The notes below the pieces were generated by a model that worked only from the letters and a program-made list of their open reading frames with translations, had not been told where the DNA came from and did no database searches. This document shows, in pieces, positions 45,682 to 60,744 of a stretch of DNA of 64,000 bases. Within the stretch, counting starts at the first letter, position 1; every line of letters begins with the position of its first letter. The position numbers and the translations under genes are program-made. Where the stretch lies: assembly GCA_965153455.1 (NCBI GenBank), contig OZ234495.1:7250875-7314874 (forward strand). The letters are read 5' to 3'. This DNA is from Sphagnum compactum. Taxonomy: Eukaryota; Bryophyta; Sphagnopsida; Sphagnales.

Positions 45682-48600
45682 GCAATCATCCCAAACAAGA
45701 CAAGCTTAGTGTCAATTGGAAAAAACTGGACCTAAACTGCAAAAAAAACACACTGCCCCAAGACTACAAAGTGTGTGAAAATGTGATGAAATTCCCCCGG
45801 CCTCCCCTTCACCCCCCAATCTCAAGAATTTGATGAATTTTTCCTTCGAAAACAGGGAATTTTTGACAAAGACTTTTTCTTCTTTTTGAGGTTTGAATTT
45901 ACAAGCTTCAACATTTCACAAACTCTCATAAGCCTGCAAAATTTATTCTTCCATAGGTTGGTTGGTATTTAGAATGCTAATCAAAGCCCTGGACCATTTT
46001 AAAGAGTGTTTAGGTTCATGAAATTGTGAAGGACGGTGCCTTACGCTGGGCCAATGACCATGTCAAAGCCTTAGTTAGGGTAAGTATTTGGAAAAACCTT
46101 GTATATGAAAATGCCACGGTTGGGAACCCATCCACAAGAAGTACAAGGCAAATAAAAGCACGAGAACACATGTCATGTTGGAAGGATCCATATTGTCATT
46201 TGTTGATCAAACAATGGGCATCCAAGATCAATGTCAAAAGTTAGGAGCACAGGGGTGCTGCAGTCTTTATTGATGAAGACAATGAGTAGACATTGAAGAC
46301 ATAAAAGAAAACTTAGAAATATAAGCACGGACATCACCTATTGGTCAAAAGGGTTGCGCTTTTGTGAATGAGATGTCCTTGGGACATGGCTACTTCTTGA
46401 GAAAGAGCATTCCATCATGAAATCAGTGTTTCATTTTGGAACCACAATCAGGATTCATCATAAACTTATGAAGAACTAGATGCTTGTATGAAGTACCATT
46501 TTTTTTTCATATATGTATTTGTGATATCTTGTACTAGAGTGTTACATGAAATTGAACTCCACAATTTCTAAAGCTGCAATTCCTTCAAGGTGAACCTCAC
46601 CCCAAGTAAATGTGCTAGCTTGTAAAATTCAAATGAAACAAAACCTTGTAGTTTAAAAATGTTAAAAAAAGGACTTGGGAAGACAACAAATGGAAAAATT
46701 GGAATTTACAATAAATCTCTTTAAAGAAACATTTATGGGTTTACCATGTCCAATGACATCAACAAACAAGTCATTCATCCACTAGTGCACGGCAAAAAGG
46801 ATAAAAGAGAAGAGTGATGGCAGCAACAAGAGTCGAGGCGTGGCATGGCATGGCCCCCAAATGATCACCATCCTTTTATCTACTAAAATGCATACCTTTC
46901 ACTACAAGAAACAAAAGGCATTAGGCTAATCAAGAAGTCAAAACAGAACAATATGTATATTGAAAAACAATTAGCTTGTATTTACATATGTGGAGAGATT
47001 TTTTCAAGACCCAGCTGTTCTTAAGGAAGTGTCTGCTCATGTTTGGTGGATCTACCGATTATGGATCAAAAACCTTTTTTAGTGGTACCTAATGTGTTGA
47101 AAGCAAAGAACAGAACGACTTAACGTAACACACTGTAATGAGTCCACATATTTGTGGACGTGCAGATTGTAAGATTAGGATAGAATTTTGTAATAACTGG
47201 CACCTTGGTTATGTAATTTGAATTGTGATTAAGTGACTTGGTCTTGTCATAATTTAGCGTCTTCACTTGTTACTTTGTTTTTTTTGTTTCTTTTGGTCCT
47301 TGTATAACTTTGTCTTGTAATAAAAAATTTATGTTCTCTAACCTCATCCATTTGTCTCTTACCAAATAATGTTAGTTCTATTCATTAGTTTGGGTGAGGG
47401 AAAGGAGGGTGGGATGGGGTTCACTCAAAGCGCTTTTTTTCCTTTTGGGTTTGTTTTGTTTTTGCAAGAAGCTACTTTGATCGGCTCATCATAGGAAAAT
47501 TCTTGGAGATGTCAATAACATCCTCACTCAAGCACCCGTCCTTACTCCTGTGATCACCAATCTGAACAACACCTAACTAAACAACATTGAGTTACATGTC
47601 CTTACGAAGGAACACAAATGAAAACAAGAGCAGTTTGCACTTCTTGCAAGCCAGATGCATTGAGATTGATTCCTGAATCCATGAAGGAAGATAGGTGGCA
47701 CATATCTTGGCAAATGTGCTGGAACCAGAACCATCCCTTTGGAGTCGGTCCTTTACAGTCTACATGCAAAACTAGACCAAGCTGTAGGTACAATGTGATG
47801 CACCATTTGTTGGCTCTGCCTGGAAGGGAGAGACTTATGGAGGGGAGAGACTATGGAGTGGTGTAGTTCTTAATCGGTCCCACATTTTGAGGAATGTTCA
47901 CAGGTATTACTCTGAACTGTATGTTTGTGTTTTGAGAAGTTCATAGCTAGATCCTTGATGTTCTTCACTACATCTAAGAACTCTGATGAAGAAAGAATTT
48001 TTTTCTCCTTTGTGCAAACTAGTTCTTCTATGTAAATCTGGAAATACATCATGGATAGTGTGGCATTGAATTATTCTGACCTATGGCAATACTTCACTTG
48101 TGGTGTGTCTTGATTACCATGTGAGGCTCCAAGAAACACATTTGACCTCAACATAAAACAAATTACTACAACCCAGCGCTTTCTTACAGTAGTTACCTGT
48201 GAATGTCTCGGAGCTTTTAACCTGATCCTCAGGTTTTGCAACATGCCCATGTGGAGAAACCATTGAAAATTGAATTTGATTTGCATTTCTACAAAGATTG
48301 TCAGACAATACTTGTGAATTATAGCACTTTTTTTGCATCAGCAAAGACCACATATTACACCACATATAGACAAGACATGATTGTCTACAATCTGCAGTCT
48401 GAAATTTTTGAGATGATAATCTGCTGACAGCCGAAATGTACATCTAATAACTTCAAATTCCAAGCTCCGCTGAAGTGACTGATCACTTGTAAACCAAATA
48501 ATAGAAAATTGATTTCCAATCAAAGCCGCCTAATTCCATGAAAAATTGCTGCAAGCAATGTAAACCCTAAAATTCCAGTTGCACTTTGTCATGTTACAAC

Positions 48601-49262
48601 ATAAGCTTATACCCAGCAACTGCAAACCCAAAGGCCCCCAAGAAAAAGTGCACAACAGTACACTATTTGGAGAAATGTTCCTTTGATCAAATGTGTCTCA
48701 GTTGTGGTAATCTGCATGTTCCATTGCAGAAATAAGCTGCAATGGGATGATATTCTGGTCACCAGTTAGTCAAAATCAACACGGCAGCGTTCAGCATCAG
48801 GACATGTTTCAGGTTCTTCCTGCACACCAAGGGCAAACACTTATGCACACTTTTTGCACTCAAAAGGAAAACCAGAACTGCTCATTGATGGCAACAACTT
48901 GTACACAACAAGCTATGAAAATCCACAAAGCTAAAGTCGATCCAAAGAGCAGAATATTCCTGTACACAGTTTTTGACAGAGAATGGTGACAAATTGCAGG
49001 AAATTCCTATGACTCTTAACCTAAAGAGTGGGATGCATAAATTCCAATTTGTTTTCAGGTTCTCAGCTGCAACAAGGGAAAAATAACTGCGACCATCTCA
49101 ATTGCATTACTCAAAACTCTCCACATTTTATTTTTCTTGTAACCTCTGCTTTGAGCAAATTCCAACTTAGACAAAAGGTAGGAATTGCAAGAACATGTAA
49201 GTTGAGGATTATAAGACTGCCAAAAAGCTGCTGACTATATATATGAGTAGTCAACAACAAGG
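45682..49262. other. Intergenic DNA, no gene identified
   Basis: Holds the probable 3' untranslated region of the DCC gene near its right end. Minus-strand frames near 48,071-48,523 are moderately long and alternate in frame, as in decayed coding DNA, but no family was recognised. The rest is AT-rich with T runs. Confidence 0.45.
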
Positions 49263-51567
49263 TCAGATGATTACCCTTAATTGTCGTCTCTTCTCCAAAA
49301 CTGCTGCCAAGGGGGGACGACCTGCAAACAAAAATTGACGTGGACTCCATGAAAAAGGTCTTTGACTTCAGTTTTAATACAAAGTTTCTCATGTATGGAA
49401 TTGAGTCCTGCAGGATCTCTCACACTAGTCAATGGAGGAAGACACACAACTGAAGTTTTGTTCGTTATCCCCATCTGAGATATTCTTCTCTGTTTGCATG
49501 GTTCAAAGGGGCTCCCATTTTCTTAGTGTAGGCCAAATAGGACACACTCAAGTTACCATACCTATAGAAAAATACCCAGACAAAGAGGAGAGAGAGAAGC
49601 ACCTGTAATGGGCAGTCGGTACTTTGCCCAGAATGAGTAGAGAGCATCCGCAATGGTGGCCCACTACAACCAGAGTCAAACTTTTAGTTATGTATGTGAA
49701 TGCATGTGCCATGTAACATTAAGCTCTGAGGTCCTGGCATAATGTCTACCAACCAGACCACAAAAGACACTTCAGTAAATTCAGGTGAATGAGATCAGTC
49801 CTGAATCACTCCAGTGATGTCCATCTCTCCCAGTTGCAGAAACACAATGCAAAAAACAGAATGCCAAGCATAAAATAAATAACATCAGGCATTTTCTCTT
49901 GAATTGGGCTTACAGGCTGGTGATTGGTCATGGCATATATCCATCCAAGCCCTACTTCCTCATACAATGCCCTGAAAGCCTGAAAAGCCCAGGCCACCCA
50001 CATGCTCTTGTATGTCAAGATCAAAAGGTTATAGAAATGAGTCAAAATCTTTGGAACAAGAGGCTGGAAACAAACATCTGTATTGGCAAACTGACATACT
50101 GACTTTGACGGACTGATTGATTGTGCATAAGAAAGAGCTGACATAAATCCACCGAGACTCCTCACTTGATGCAGGACAAGACAAGGAAAGTATAATAATG
50201 TATGTCAACTGCAGATCACAGATGGATCAAACTGCTATTCTCTCATACTCACCCTCCAGGACCTAAACCTAGCTCAAATCCTGGGTTTGTCCACAAAGCT
50301 GCCCTATATCCCTGTGCTTCCCACCAACCACATTTATTTTCACTTGGTCATTGACAGAAACAAAGGTAGGTGAAAGGAGAAGGGAGCCTACCGCAACACC
50401 AGTTAGGACTGTTCCATCTCGTCGAATAGCATGGATGTGCCCCATTGCCTGCTCAAATACAAAGGGCTTCAGACTCTGTTCCACCATCTTTGAGCATCAC
50501 AATACTTCATATGATTCTAGCATCTGAGAATTTGAAATCAAACAAAGAGATAAAAATCCAAGAAAGCTAGACATGAAATACCGTCTCAAACTCAATTCCA
50601 TTGTTTTCGTCAGGAGAATAATCATCAGCGTCAATGTCCACAAATGTAATAGCTCCGTACTTATTGTCTCTCTCCTTCAACATATTTACCTGTTGCAAAC
50701 ACCAAAATCCCACTCAAGCTCAATCAAAAGAAAGTAGTAGTTAATTCTCATGATGAGTATTGAAAAATGCTTATTCCTCTCAATCAAGAAAGAAGTGCAT
50801 AAATCAACAAAAAAACCAAAGTACAGGACCGATTCTGCATTTATATTTGCAATCAAATAGTTCTCATGTGATGAGAAGAGCTGGACCAGTATTCTCCATA
50901 GTTATTCTTCTGTGCATGACAAGCTTTCATAATCAAGTCTCTCAAGAAACAAGAAATTTATGAAGTGGATCATCTCTGAACCTCAATCATGCAAATAGGA
51001 CAGCCACCATCATAAAGCAGCTTGATCTTCCAGTTGTTGTCACTTGGCTCCATCCCTGCATCCATCTTCTTCACTTGCCTGCTGCTGCCACTTTCAACCT
51101 GGCTCTCATCCACCTGTGTCTCTGTTGCCACTCCTCCCACTGCTCTACACACCACTGTTGTCATAGAAACCACGCCCAAAAACAAGAAGAACAGCAGCAA
51201 GCTTCAGCCTGGATAGTGAAGAAACCTACAAAGCAATCCATTTCTCCTCACTTGCCAAAACCTCTTCAAGAGATATATGCAAGAAACCCGAATCTACCAC
51301 AGAAAAAAAAAACTTACAAGGAAGCGCTCTCCCGCAGCTCGATCCCGAACTTACAAATTCAACAGATGCTGGGCCAGAAAGTGTGATTTTAGATTTCATC
51401 TGCTGTCGAGCTACGATTGCAGTACATGGTCGAGCACCACCACTAGACGAAAGAGGTGGAAGAATAGGCTGGAGGTGCGAGAGCCGAAGGGCAATCATCC
51501 GCCGCCTACTGTTGCTGCTGCCCTGAAGCAAGCCGGCATTCATCAAGTTCATGGTTGCTGCCGCCAT
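49263..51567 (-). CDS. DCC family thiol-disulfide oxidoreductase, seven exons, plastid-type
   Basis: Exons (minus): 51,567-51,318, 51,154-50,982, 50,689-50,582, 50,448-50,392, 49,979-49,914, 49,663-49,603 and 49,321-49,263, giving about 257 residues with consistent phases. The DCC (DUF393) core starts at WKIKLLYDGGCPICMIE, with the DxxCPxC redox motif at about Cys135/Cys138, then VNMLKERDNKYGAITFVDID, YSPDENNGIEFE, MGHIHAIRRDGTVLTG, AFRALYEEVGLGWIYA, ADALYSFWAKYRLPITG and RPPLAAVLEKRR. Family members are thioredoxin-fold proteins thought to act in thiol-disulfide exchange. The Ser/Arg-rich N-terminus suggests plastid or mitochondrial import. The exon 1/2 joint is the weakest: a phase-1 donor at CTT|GTAAGT and an acceptor after a pyrimidine tract fit, and another CAG acceptor nine bases or more downstream is possible. 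All other joints keep family sequence intact. Confidence 0.88.
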
Positions 51568-53760
51568 CTCTTCTATCTAATGAAGCTTATTGAAATTACT
51601 GAAGGTGGAAAGGAACCACCACTTTTCCCATACAACAACAATACTCAATAGTACGACAAGGGTCGCTCTTTATGGAACAGTGTGTGTTTGCTCAAGGGGA
51701 TCCTTTGCCTAATCAGCATGCGCATTAGCTCCGACCCACCACCATTCTCGTCAGTTTCCCACGAGGATTCTCAGAATCTTAATAGCCACAAACGAGTTCA
51801 ATCGAGAATCTTCTGATCTTTATTCTTTTCCAAGGTGAAGAGAGTATGGATTTGGCAATCCCCTCTCACGCTGACTCGGCAAGCTCCACCACACAAGAGA
51901 CTCAATCCATGATCAGAAAAATGTATACACTTTCTAGATCGAAGGCAAGCTATGAAACACATTGATGGATCTATTGCCGGCTTTGCCCAAATTCCATCAA
52001 CTTGGGCGCAGTTCCCCGCGAAGGATTCAATGGTACAAAAATAGCTCCAACAAGACGCAACATGGCCCACCACCTCTGTCAAAAATCTCTCTACAGACAA
52101 GGAAATGAAAAGGAACTGTTTTTGAGACAGCTTTTCAGGGGATTTTCTGTTGAAGATTACAGTCTGATATGTGATTGGGGATGATCCTTGTTGCACTGCG
52201 CTGCCTTCCCTTGTTGTTTCTCCTAGCTTGAGAATGATTGTGTCTGAGGGTTTCTGAAATTGTGAGAAACGGTTCCAGCAGCAATCATGCTAAAGGCTTT
52301 GAGCACAAAGTTTTCTATTCTCATGCCTCTTCTTGGGAAGAAGATGTTTCTGATTTCAAAACACACCGTGGAATATGTTTTTGCAATCGAGAGTTTGTTG
52401 CCTAATAATACGGTAACATACTGCTGCTGCGTGCACCTAATAACATCTAGAGCTCCAGAATCTGTAGGAAGTCTCTTCACCTGTAACAGATTGAAGAAGA
52501 ACCTGGCTACAAACTCCGCAAAAGATTGCTCATAACTGGGGCAGGTCTTAATCCCAGTGAAATTGCTCCCATGGTTCGTTCACACAACAGGATAGATACC
52601 CTTCCATCAGATACAAGAGAAGGTTCATACCTGCAGGGTCAAGATTAGGGGCCAAAGCTTTGCACAAGAGTTGTGCTGCAATTTGACAGGAAAACTATCC
52701 CTCCACACAGAGAGAGATGGCATGTTGCCAAGCTGTGTGAAAGCTGTTTTTCTACATTTGTGGCCTGTCTCAAATCTGTCTTGCAAGCACAAAACTCCAA
52801 AACTGACGAAGTGAGATCCGCATCTAAGTTATGGAGAGCTGCAGAAGCTAGCAAGGATTGTTCAGTATGGAACTCATCTGGGGACATTTGTTGGCAACAA
52901 CCCACCTTGCATCATGTACAATGAGATCTTTGACAAGATGGTAAGAGGGTTTGCTGAAGAAATTGGGATTGGATGCTTTGCTGTGTTTTTCAGCATTGGA
53001 GATTTGATAACAGTACACACTATCTATCCAGTTTTCAATCCCAACAAGTTCCTTTGCCAGCTGATCTGACTCCAGTGTGCTTCCTCAATTCTCTTTTGCA
53101 TGCCAATCTTCACAATCTCCACCGCAGGAAGCGCACCAACAGCTTGAAAATTATAGTCCTGTGCAAGACTTATTGGCCTCAAGTATCGGATGAATCTCTT
53201 TTGCCTTGGCCATCTCCCACTCAATTGAATGCGACAGTTGTTCTGACATCGTGATCCAACTTTTGTTTTCAAGTGCTGATTGTGAAGTGGACTCCACATC
53301 TTCCTCAACTGTCATCTAGACAAAGCTTTCTTCCAAGGACAAATCTTGATTATTCCATGGTGTTTCATAACAGAAACTTTCTTCATTGATTTGCATTTCC
53401 TGGGGTCCCCTAGCTGAAGCATCTTTCTCCTTGACCAAAAGAGAAACATCGGAAGTGTATAAGATTGCAAAGAAATGCTCTGGTGTACCAAGAGATGCTA
53501 CTCATATCAGGAAATGGTTCCTCCAGGGAATGGAACTGCCAATTACACTTCAGTAGAATTTCACTCCTTCCACTCTTTAACTCCACAAGAATCTTGTGCA
53601 AGATGCTCAGGGTTAGCTGCTGTCCATTCCGTCTCTCCCTCAGCTGCATTTTTTCTGAATCTGCAGCTTCTGTGAACAACATCAAAGACATCAAGCTAAT
53701 AATCTTCTGCTGGAAATGCTGTAAGTAGCAAAATGCTTCTGTGTTTTACATGTATGAGCA
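51568..53760. other. Coding-like but disrupted region, family unknown
   Basis: Base composition is less AT-rich than the flanks. The minus strand shows several medium frames that pass the signal from one to the next with intervening stops: 53,694-53,410, 53,308-53,024, 52,905-52,645, 52,480-52,223 and 52,196-51,798. This looks like a decayed gene or an intron-poor retrocopy. Stretches such as QLAKELVGIENWIDSVY are protein-like, but no family could be named. The plus strand also has frames of similar length. The DCC gene promoter must lie at its left end. Confidence 0.3.
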
Positions 53761-53860
53761 TCACCACATACGTACACCTCAACATGCTCAGTGAGTAGCT
53801 GGGTGCATACATCCCTGCACAACCATCCTTATCATCACCTTCTCATTCTTTTCCCAACCT

Positions 53861-53894
53861 TTCTTCTTCTTCTTCTTCTTCTTCTTCTTCTTCT
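53861..53894. repeat. (CTT)n microsatellite
   Basis: An uninterrupted run of eleven TTC/CTT units followed by AGCTGC. No coding context. Confidence 0.9.
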
Positions 53895-56800
53895 AGCTGC
53901 AAGTCTAGATGCTCAACAAACAGCTGTAAAATCTTCATGAGAGTGTGAAAATTGAACAACCCTCTCCTCATCACCATCTTCTGGCTCTTATCCTAACCTT
54001 CTCCTTCTTCATGACAACTAGGAATGTGCTTACTTCCCAACATGACAAAAGACAAACTAAGCATTTTGAATGCAAACCATTTGGTCACTTGAGAGATATA
54101 TTGCCTATCAAAAGGTAGACTGGAATGCATCTATGACTTCCTCACCCAAAGCAGCTCACATTGCCTCACAATGAAAAAGAGAGTTTTTTGGGGCTTCCTT
54201 CTACTACTATCTCATTACCTAATCAAGCTTCTGTATTTGCACCACCATCCATACTCCCAATCTGTTAAGACCATTGCGCATAAATAGATGAGAGCTTGAT
54301 GAGGCCACAATTTCCTTGTCATGATGTTAGACTTATTCATCTCTTAATTACCTCATGAGCAAAAACACCGACAAATGGAGCTTTGTCCTCGCTCATTTTC
54401 CCAACAGTAACAATTTCTATTTCCAAAGGGCTTGCATTTTGTGTTTGCATTACCTTGACTTCAAGTCTAAAACAAGGTCACATATATCTTCATGGGACCC
54501 ATCATGGGAAATGGTTGGTAAGAAACCTAGTGAGCTAAACTAAGGTTAGTTGTTATTCTATACTTCTACCACTTACCTACATGGGACTTATCATGGGGAA
54601 GGGCTTAGTAAAACACCCAATAAGCAAGCTATCATGTTAGACATTCTCCTATACTTTTAGGACTTAAACACAAGCTCTTTGCCATCTATCTATGAAGCAA
54701 GGTAGTTTGTTTTGGTTTGTTTTGTGTTTGTCACACTGAGATCTCCCAAGCCACGTCGTATTTTTCAAAATTAGTTACCCACACTTTGACAGAAGAGAAC
54801 TGCCAGTTCCGATTAATATGAACTCATTTGGAATTGGGTTTGATTTTCAAAACTGGAATTTTCATTAAATTGTTAATGAACATATTGTTCACTGCCCACT
54901 TCTAGTTTGGGTTACTAGAAGAGGGTCTGATCTTTAGAACCAAAACTGGCTCTTATTCATTAAGAACTGGATCTGGGACCAGTTCCCTTTATGTGTGCAA
55001 CCAGAACCAAAACTAGAAGTAAATCAACCCAAATGCAACTGTGTCTTGAAGGATGAGAAAAAATCTAATGGATGCATGTGATGTCACCATTTGACATTCA
55101 ATGAATGGAAAAAAAAAATCACAAAGAACTACTTTAACTCGTGTAAATTGGACTATGTTGCATGGATGAATATGTCCAAGAAAAAAGTGGTACAAATCTT
55201 TGAAGATGACAACACTGAATATGATTTTTTAAACCTTGTATCAAACATAATTACAAATTACACAAATCAAAAATGCAGAAAATAATTCAAGTAATTAAAA
55301 AAGCATCCCAAAAAAATCATCAAAAATATTTATTTGTGTGAACCAAGAATTGCCTTTCCAATTGCACTCAATTTGACTAGTTTAGAGTAGTGTGAAGTTG
55401 AGTCCTCTTGCTCTTCTCTATCATGCATGTGTTCTTGTGTTTATTATTTTTTGAATATATAATTTAAATATTTAACAAGGCATGGATTCTCCCATATTGG
55501 AGTGTGCATGATTTTTGTACAACATGTTATTTTGTTTAAAAGAATTTTGGGTGGAATTATGAGCACAATTTCTTGAATTTTATAAAGCCTTCAATTCCAT
55601 AGGCTTCCAAAAAAGTGCAGCCTAATATAAGTTAAGGTGGAGCTTGATTCTATTAACATTGCATTTCAATTATTATTTAGAATTATTTGTATTTTTTTTG
55701 GTCCAACTAATGCATGACATTCAAACTAATTTTTTTAATAGTATACTTGGGCTTCATGCTACTACACACTACAAATGACGATGAAATGATGAAAAAAATG
55801 AACATTAAATTCCTTCCGAACAAAAAGATTGAATAACATTGCACACAACTTGGATTGAATTTAAATTTAATTTATTTCGAATCCAAATTCAATTGAGCTC
55901 AAATCCAATTGAATTCAAAATTCTTAAATTGAATTTTTAAAATTAAATGAAATTCAAACGATTAAAACCCTCCAAATTTTGATTCATTTTCAAAACATTA
56001 ACCTTTTTATTTCATTTTTTGATGGAATTTCACCAATAAAAGAACGTCTACAAGGTTCACCTTATATTTTCCAATTTTACATGTTTATGGGTGGTGTTCA
56101 AGGACTAATTAACATCCTACACACTAGAAGAAGCCCAAATAGGGGGTGTGGGTGTACATGATTTTCATTATCTTTTCCCACCAATGTTGGATGGTTGTTT
56201 ACAAAACAAATAACCTTTAGGTTCATTTTAGACTGAGAGTTAAGGTTGTTGGAAAAACATGGTGCCAAATTCGATGAGCATTTTTGGCTTGTTGTTTGGC
56301 CCCAAGTCACCAATAAATGGTAGACCATTGATGTTAGGATATTATTAAATGATGGAACATTGGGGCAAATTGAAAAGAGTTTTTAAATTTTAAGTTTGAC
56401 TAAAGAATAAAGATCCTATGGCCTCCATCTCAACCAACGATTATATTATGAAAATAAAAATAACTTCATCAGAAAGCCCCTCTCACACAATTATAGTGCA
56501 TTTCAAAGCATCTAAAGCAACTCAAAAATAATACCCTCAAATAAATGTATTAGTAATCCCATTAACAATTAAAAAATCCATGAATTGTAAACCTTGAATT
56601 CTCCCAAATCATTTTTCCATTTTTCATTTTTCACATCAATCCTTTAGCATTTTTCATTTTACAATTGAAACATTACAATTGAATGTGTTTTGTATTATAA
56701 AAAAGGACACAAAAAGCACACAAAACTTCTTCAACTTTTGTCTATAAAATCTTGCCTAAATTCCACTTCTCTTTCCCTCCTCTTCTAGTAGTAGTTTACA

Positions 56801-59800
56801 TTTGGGTTAAATTATGATGGCCAACATACAAATTACATTCCAAGGGACGAAGAGCTTTTTCATAACTTCAGTTGTTACAAAGCCCCATGAGATGGTTTAT
56901 GTTGCATGTAATTTGAATTCACAAGGACTGGATACTAGATGACAAATCCATTAGATGTTTCCTAAAAGGATCATCAAGGTTTGAGAATTAGCGGAAAAGA
57001 ATAATATTATATAAACATTTTACTATTTTTGTCGATCAATCAATGTTCTTAAAGCTTTATTTTTCTAGTTGGGATATCCATAAAACCTTAATGTCTTCTT
57101 TGTTGAAAAAGAACATCAATCATGTCAAAAATACATATTGTTTTGTACAAAATGTTGATTTGCATCAATGTTCAAAAGAAAATTGAAATCGCACTAAAAT
57201 AATATTCGAGCTATGAACTAAAAGACATTGAATTGCACCAAGGTTTGATGTGACTTACATTTTTCTTTTAAAATTATCCCATATCAAACTCTATCATATA
57301 TTTGTATCAAACGTAGGGATGTCAAATCACCTAATGAATCTGGCAACACTATGATGATAATTGGGTCGAATCGCAATGAACCGCATTGACGAATTGAATC
57401 TAGTAATGTTTTAACTCTTATGCACCCTTCCAAATCTAGATGTTTCAAGTTACTCAACTTTCATCAACACATTATGAAACTCGATTGACAAGTTACTCAA
57501 GAAGCCCAATGCAATTATGAGCAAACAAATGGTTCAAAACAAGTTCAAATGAACCAATGTGTTTTTTTTTTTTTTAAAATTATTTGCAACATCTTTTTCC
57601 CCTAAAACAACTTTTTCATAAATATGATTTTTTGAATGAAAGCTTTTGTAACTTGATAAATATTTTCATTTTAAAAAATATATCTTACATTTTTTTGTTA
57701 ATGTTTGTTGAATCAATATGAATTTGTAACATGTTACAAATTGTACAAGACATTATGTTTTGTTGTAAATTTTTTTCATAATTTCAAATTGTATGAAAAT
57801 TTGTTCATTGTTTAAGCATTTATAAATGTTTGTATGAATAAAAAAATTATAATGTACATTACACTACATTTCCATGTAGTAAAAAAATCTTGAAATTTTG
57901 AAAATTTGAAATCACATTTTGAGATTCTAAGAATTTCATTTTTTTCATTTTTTTCATTTTTTTTTTCAATGCGAAAAATGAGTTAGAAATATCACATCAT
58001 ATAAATTTGAATATTTTCAAAAAAATTTAATAAATGAAATATAAGAGAATTCAAAATGGAAAATTATCCTAAGTTAACATAATTGTTGTTCATTTTCACA
58101 AGTTTTTAACTAGACCAAAACCTAATAAAAATTGGAAATTGATTTCTAATTTGAATATTATAATATTCACTTGAGTCATTTAACACAACTTGCCATGATT
58201 AAGTGACAAAACATAAATGGATATATGATTATTTGACATTTTATTATTCATTTGAATGATGTTTGTTTCCATGTGCATATATTTTAAATCAACAAGGCAA
58301 TATCGAATGACAAAATGATTGATAAGTTCAATAATGATTATGTATTTATATTAAATAATCATAATGAATTTTATGAACATGCATTTGATCTCATTAATAT
58401 AAAAATGAAGTGTACTTAACTAGCTTAAATCATTATGGAACTTTAAAAGTGAAATAGGTTTATTGCACTCTACTCATTTCATGTTGATTAAAGTTATGTC
58501 ACTATAATGTCACTATGTAATTATTGTAACCTAGGGTCAATTTCCACATTGACAAAACAAATATATTTTTTTTCAAAAGAACTCATTTTTCAATTTTTCA
58601 ATTTATTTTTTTTTCCATCATCTACTATGATATTGTGATACGAGTAGTGAAATCATTCAAGGTGCAGCTTATGATAATTATGATGATCTTCACATGTCAA
58701 CTTCATATTTTCACAAAATTTCATTTCACTATTTTGGGGATTTTTTAATGATGAAATTAGCCTTAAGGTAAGGTAATTGGTACTATTATCCTTCCAAAGA
58801 TACTACAACGGCACCAATCTAACTAGTTCGATAGTTAAATTAATATCATGTTTTTTACATAAAATTTTTTAACATGTTATTCATTCAATACACTTTGCTT
58901 GTTTGGCTAATATAATTGTTCATTGTCAACTTACATGAATTATGTGTGTTGCTCAACAACATATGTGCACACTTGGACTATTGAATATAATGTGATCATG
59001 AATAATGCCTAATATTTCACATCTAGTTGTTAATGTTGTTATTGAATATGAAAATCTTGATTTTGACATCATACGTTATTGATATTTTGTTGTTTACTTT
59101 AGTTGTTTTATCAAATCAGATTATCACATTGATTTCCTTGTCAACTAAAATTAGAAAACATTACAATCATAGTCAAATTACATTATATCGAGTGTTCAAT
59201 TGATCATAGATCTATGAATATTGAACAAATGTATAAATATTAATTGGTGACCAAAACATGACATTACTTATTGCAATTGACCTTGGTTTCATTAATCAAC
59301 CTTTGTCATTATCATTTCGGCACTAACCATAAATCAATTACATGATCATTGTTCCTTATAACCAAATTCTATGTTTATCTTCATATATTTCATGACATTG
59401 TTAACACTAAAAACTAGTCATTCAACTTTTATCACAATATTCAATGCGAGGTACATGAGGTGTGTGTTTTGGTATGTTTGTTAATGATTGGGTCACAAGT
59501 AATGAACATTAGAGAAACAAAATACATTTTTTCAAATTCCATATAAAAGCTTTGGTATATATCAAGTCAAAATCATAGCACATGTAAATGGAAAATCCAT
59601 GTTGAGAATTAAAGGTTTTGTCTAATGTTCGCATTATTGTTGTATGTACCTTGTCTAACCCGTGGTATCAAAACATTAATTTTCCCCAAGTCAAAAAGAA
59701 GAGTTATGTGTATGAAATTGGAAAAAAACAACAAAAGATTAAACTTACATACTTTAAGTTTTGGATTAATTAAATTAATTTCATACTTAAGCTTCAAAGC

Positions 59801-60744
59801 TATTAATTCATTCACATCTCAACATTGTTTGATTCATCCCATAAGTTTTTACTTGATTTCTATCATAAAACTTCCTAATCTTGCATAGCAGCACAAAGCC
59901 CAAATTTGCTAAATCAAACTGAAATTCATAATGAGGTTTGTGTTAACATGGATAGGATGCACGTAAAAATTATTTGAGGGAAAGAGATTGTTGGTGGGCT
60001 TAAGGTTCATCGTTCATGGGTTATGGTCCATGGCTCTGGAGAAACCTAAGCTTCAACTTACAGCACACAACATAAAAAAATATACAATGATAACTACTAC
60101 ACCACAGTGACTAGTCCAAACTATGACAATCGTCCAAGAGTACAATGCAGAGTTCTTCAGTTTTCCAACCAACCAATTGGGGGATCATTGAGCATAGAAT
60201 AATGCCAATTGAAAGTTGGTGTTCACTTTTCAATGAACATGGTAATAGCCACAATAGTCAAGAGCCTCTTGCAAAGATTTGGACCTTGTGTCTAAATGCA
60301 GGAGGGATGCATGACAATGACCATGCATCTGTACTAGTAGGTGATATACCCGGGGATGCTAGCTCACAACTCACAAAACTCTGAATAAAACTAACTGTGA
60401 GAGGTCTGATGAGCTTCATACAGAGAGTTGAAATTACTGTGGGGTCTTTCTTGTTGAAGAATTGGGGTATTTTCTTAGGATACTGAGTCTTCTTATTATA
60501 TTGACCAGCATTGCAAATTTTCTAAAATGGAAGCCCTACACAAAACATACCCATCAGTAGATCTAGCCTGAAGTGATTATAAATGTTCTACACAGGCCTC
60601 CAGTCTTACAGGATGCAGAATCCTGAGGCAACAGGAATGAGAGTATCTGGATTCTCATCAGTAAGAAATGTAAACAGCAGCAAAATTGTAGCACCCTGGG
60701 TGACAACAAATGGGGTGACACTGATGCACATGTAGGATTGTCAA
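53895..60744. other. Long AT-rich gene-free stretch
   Basis: Almost 7 kb with no supportable gene. From 55.3 to 59.9 kb it is strongly AT-rich, with ATTGAATTT-type short repeats around 55,850-55,970 and a long T run near 57,560. The last few hundred bases are the likely 3' untranslated region of the DIT1 gene. Open frames are short and low in complexity. Confidence 0.55.
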
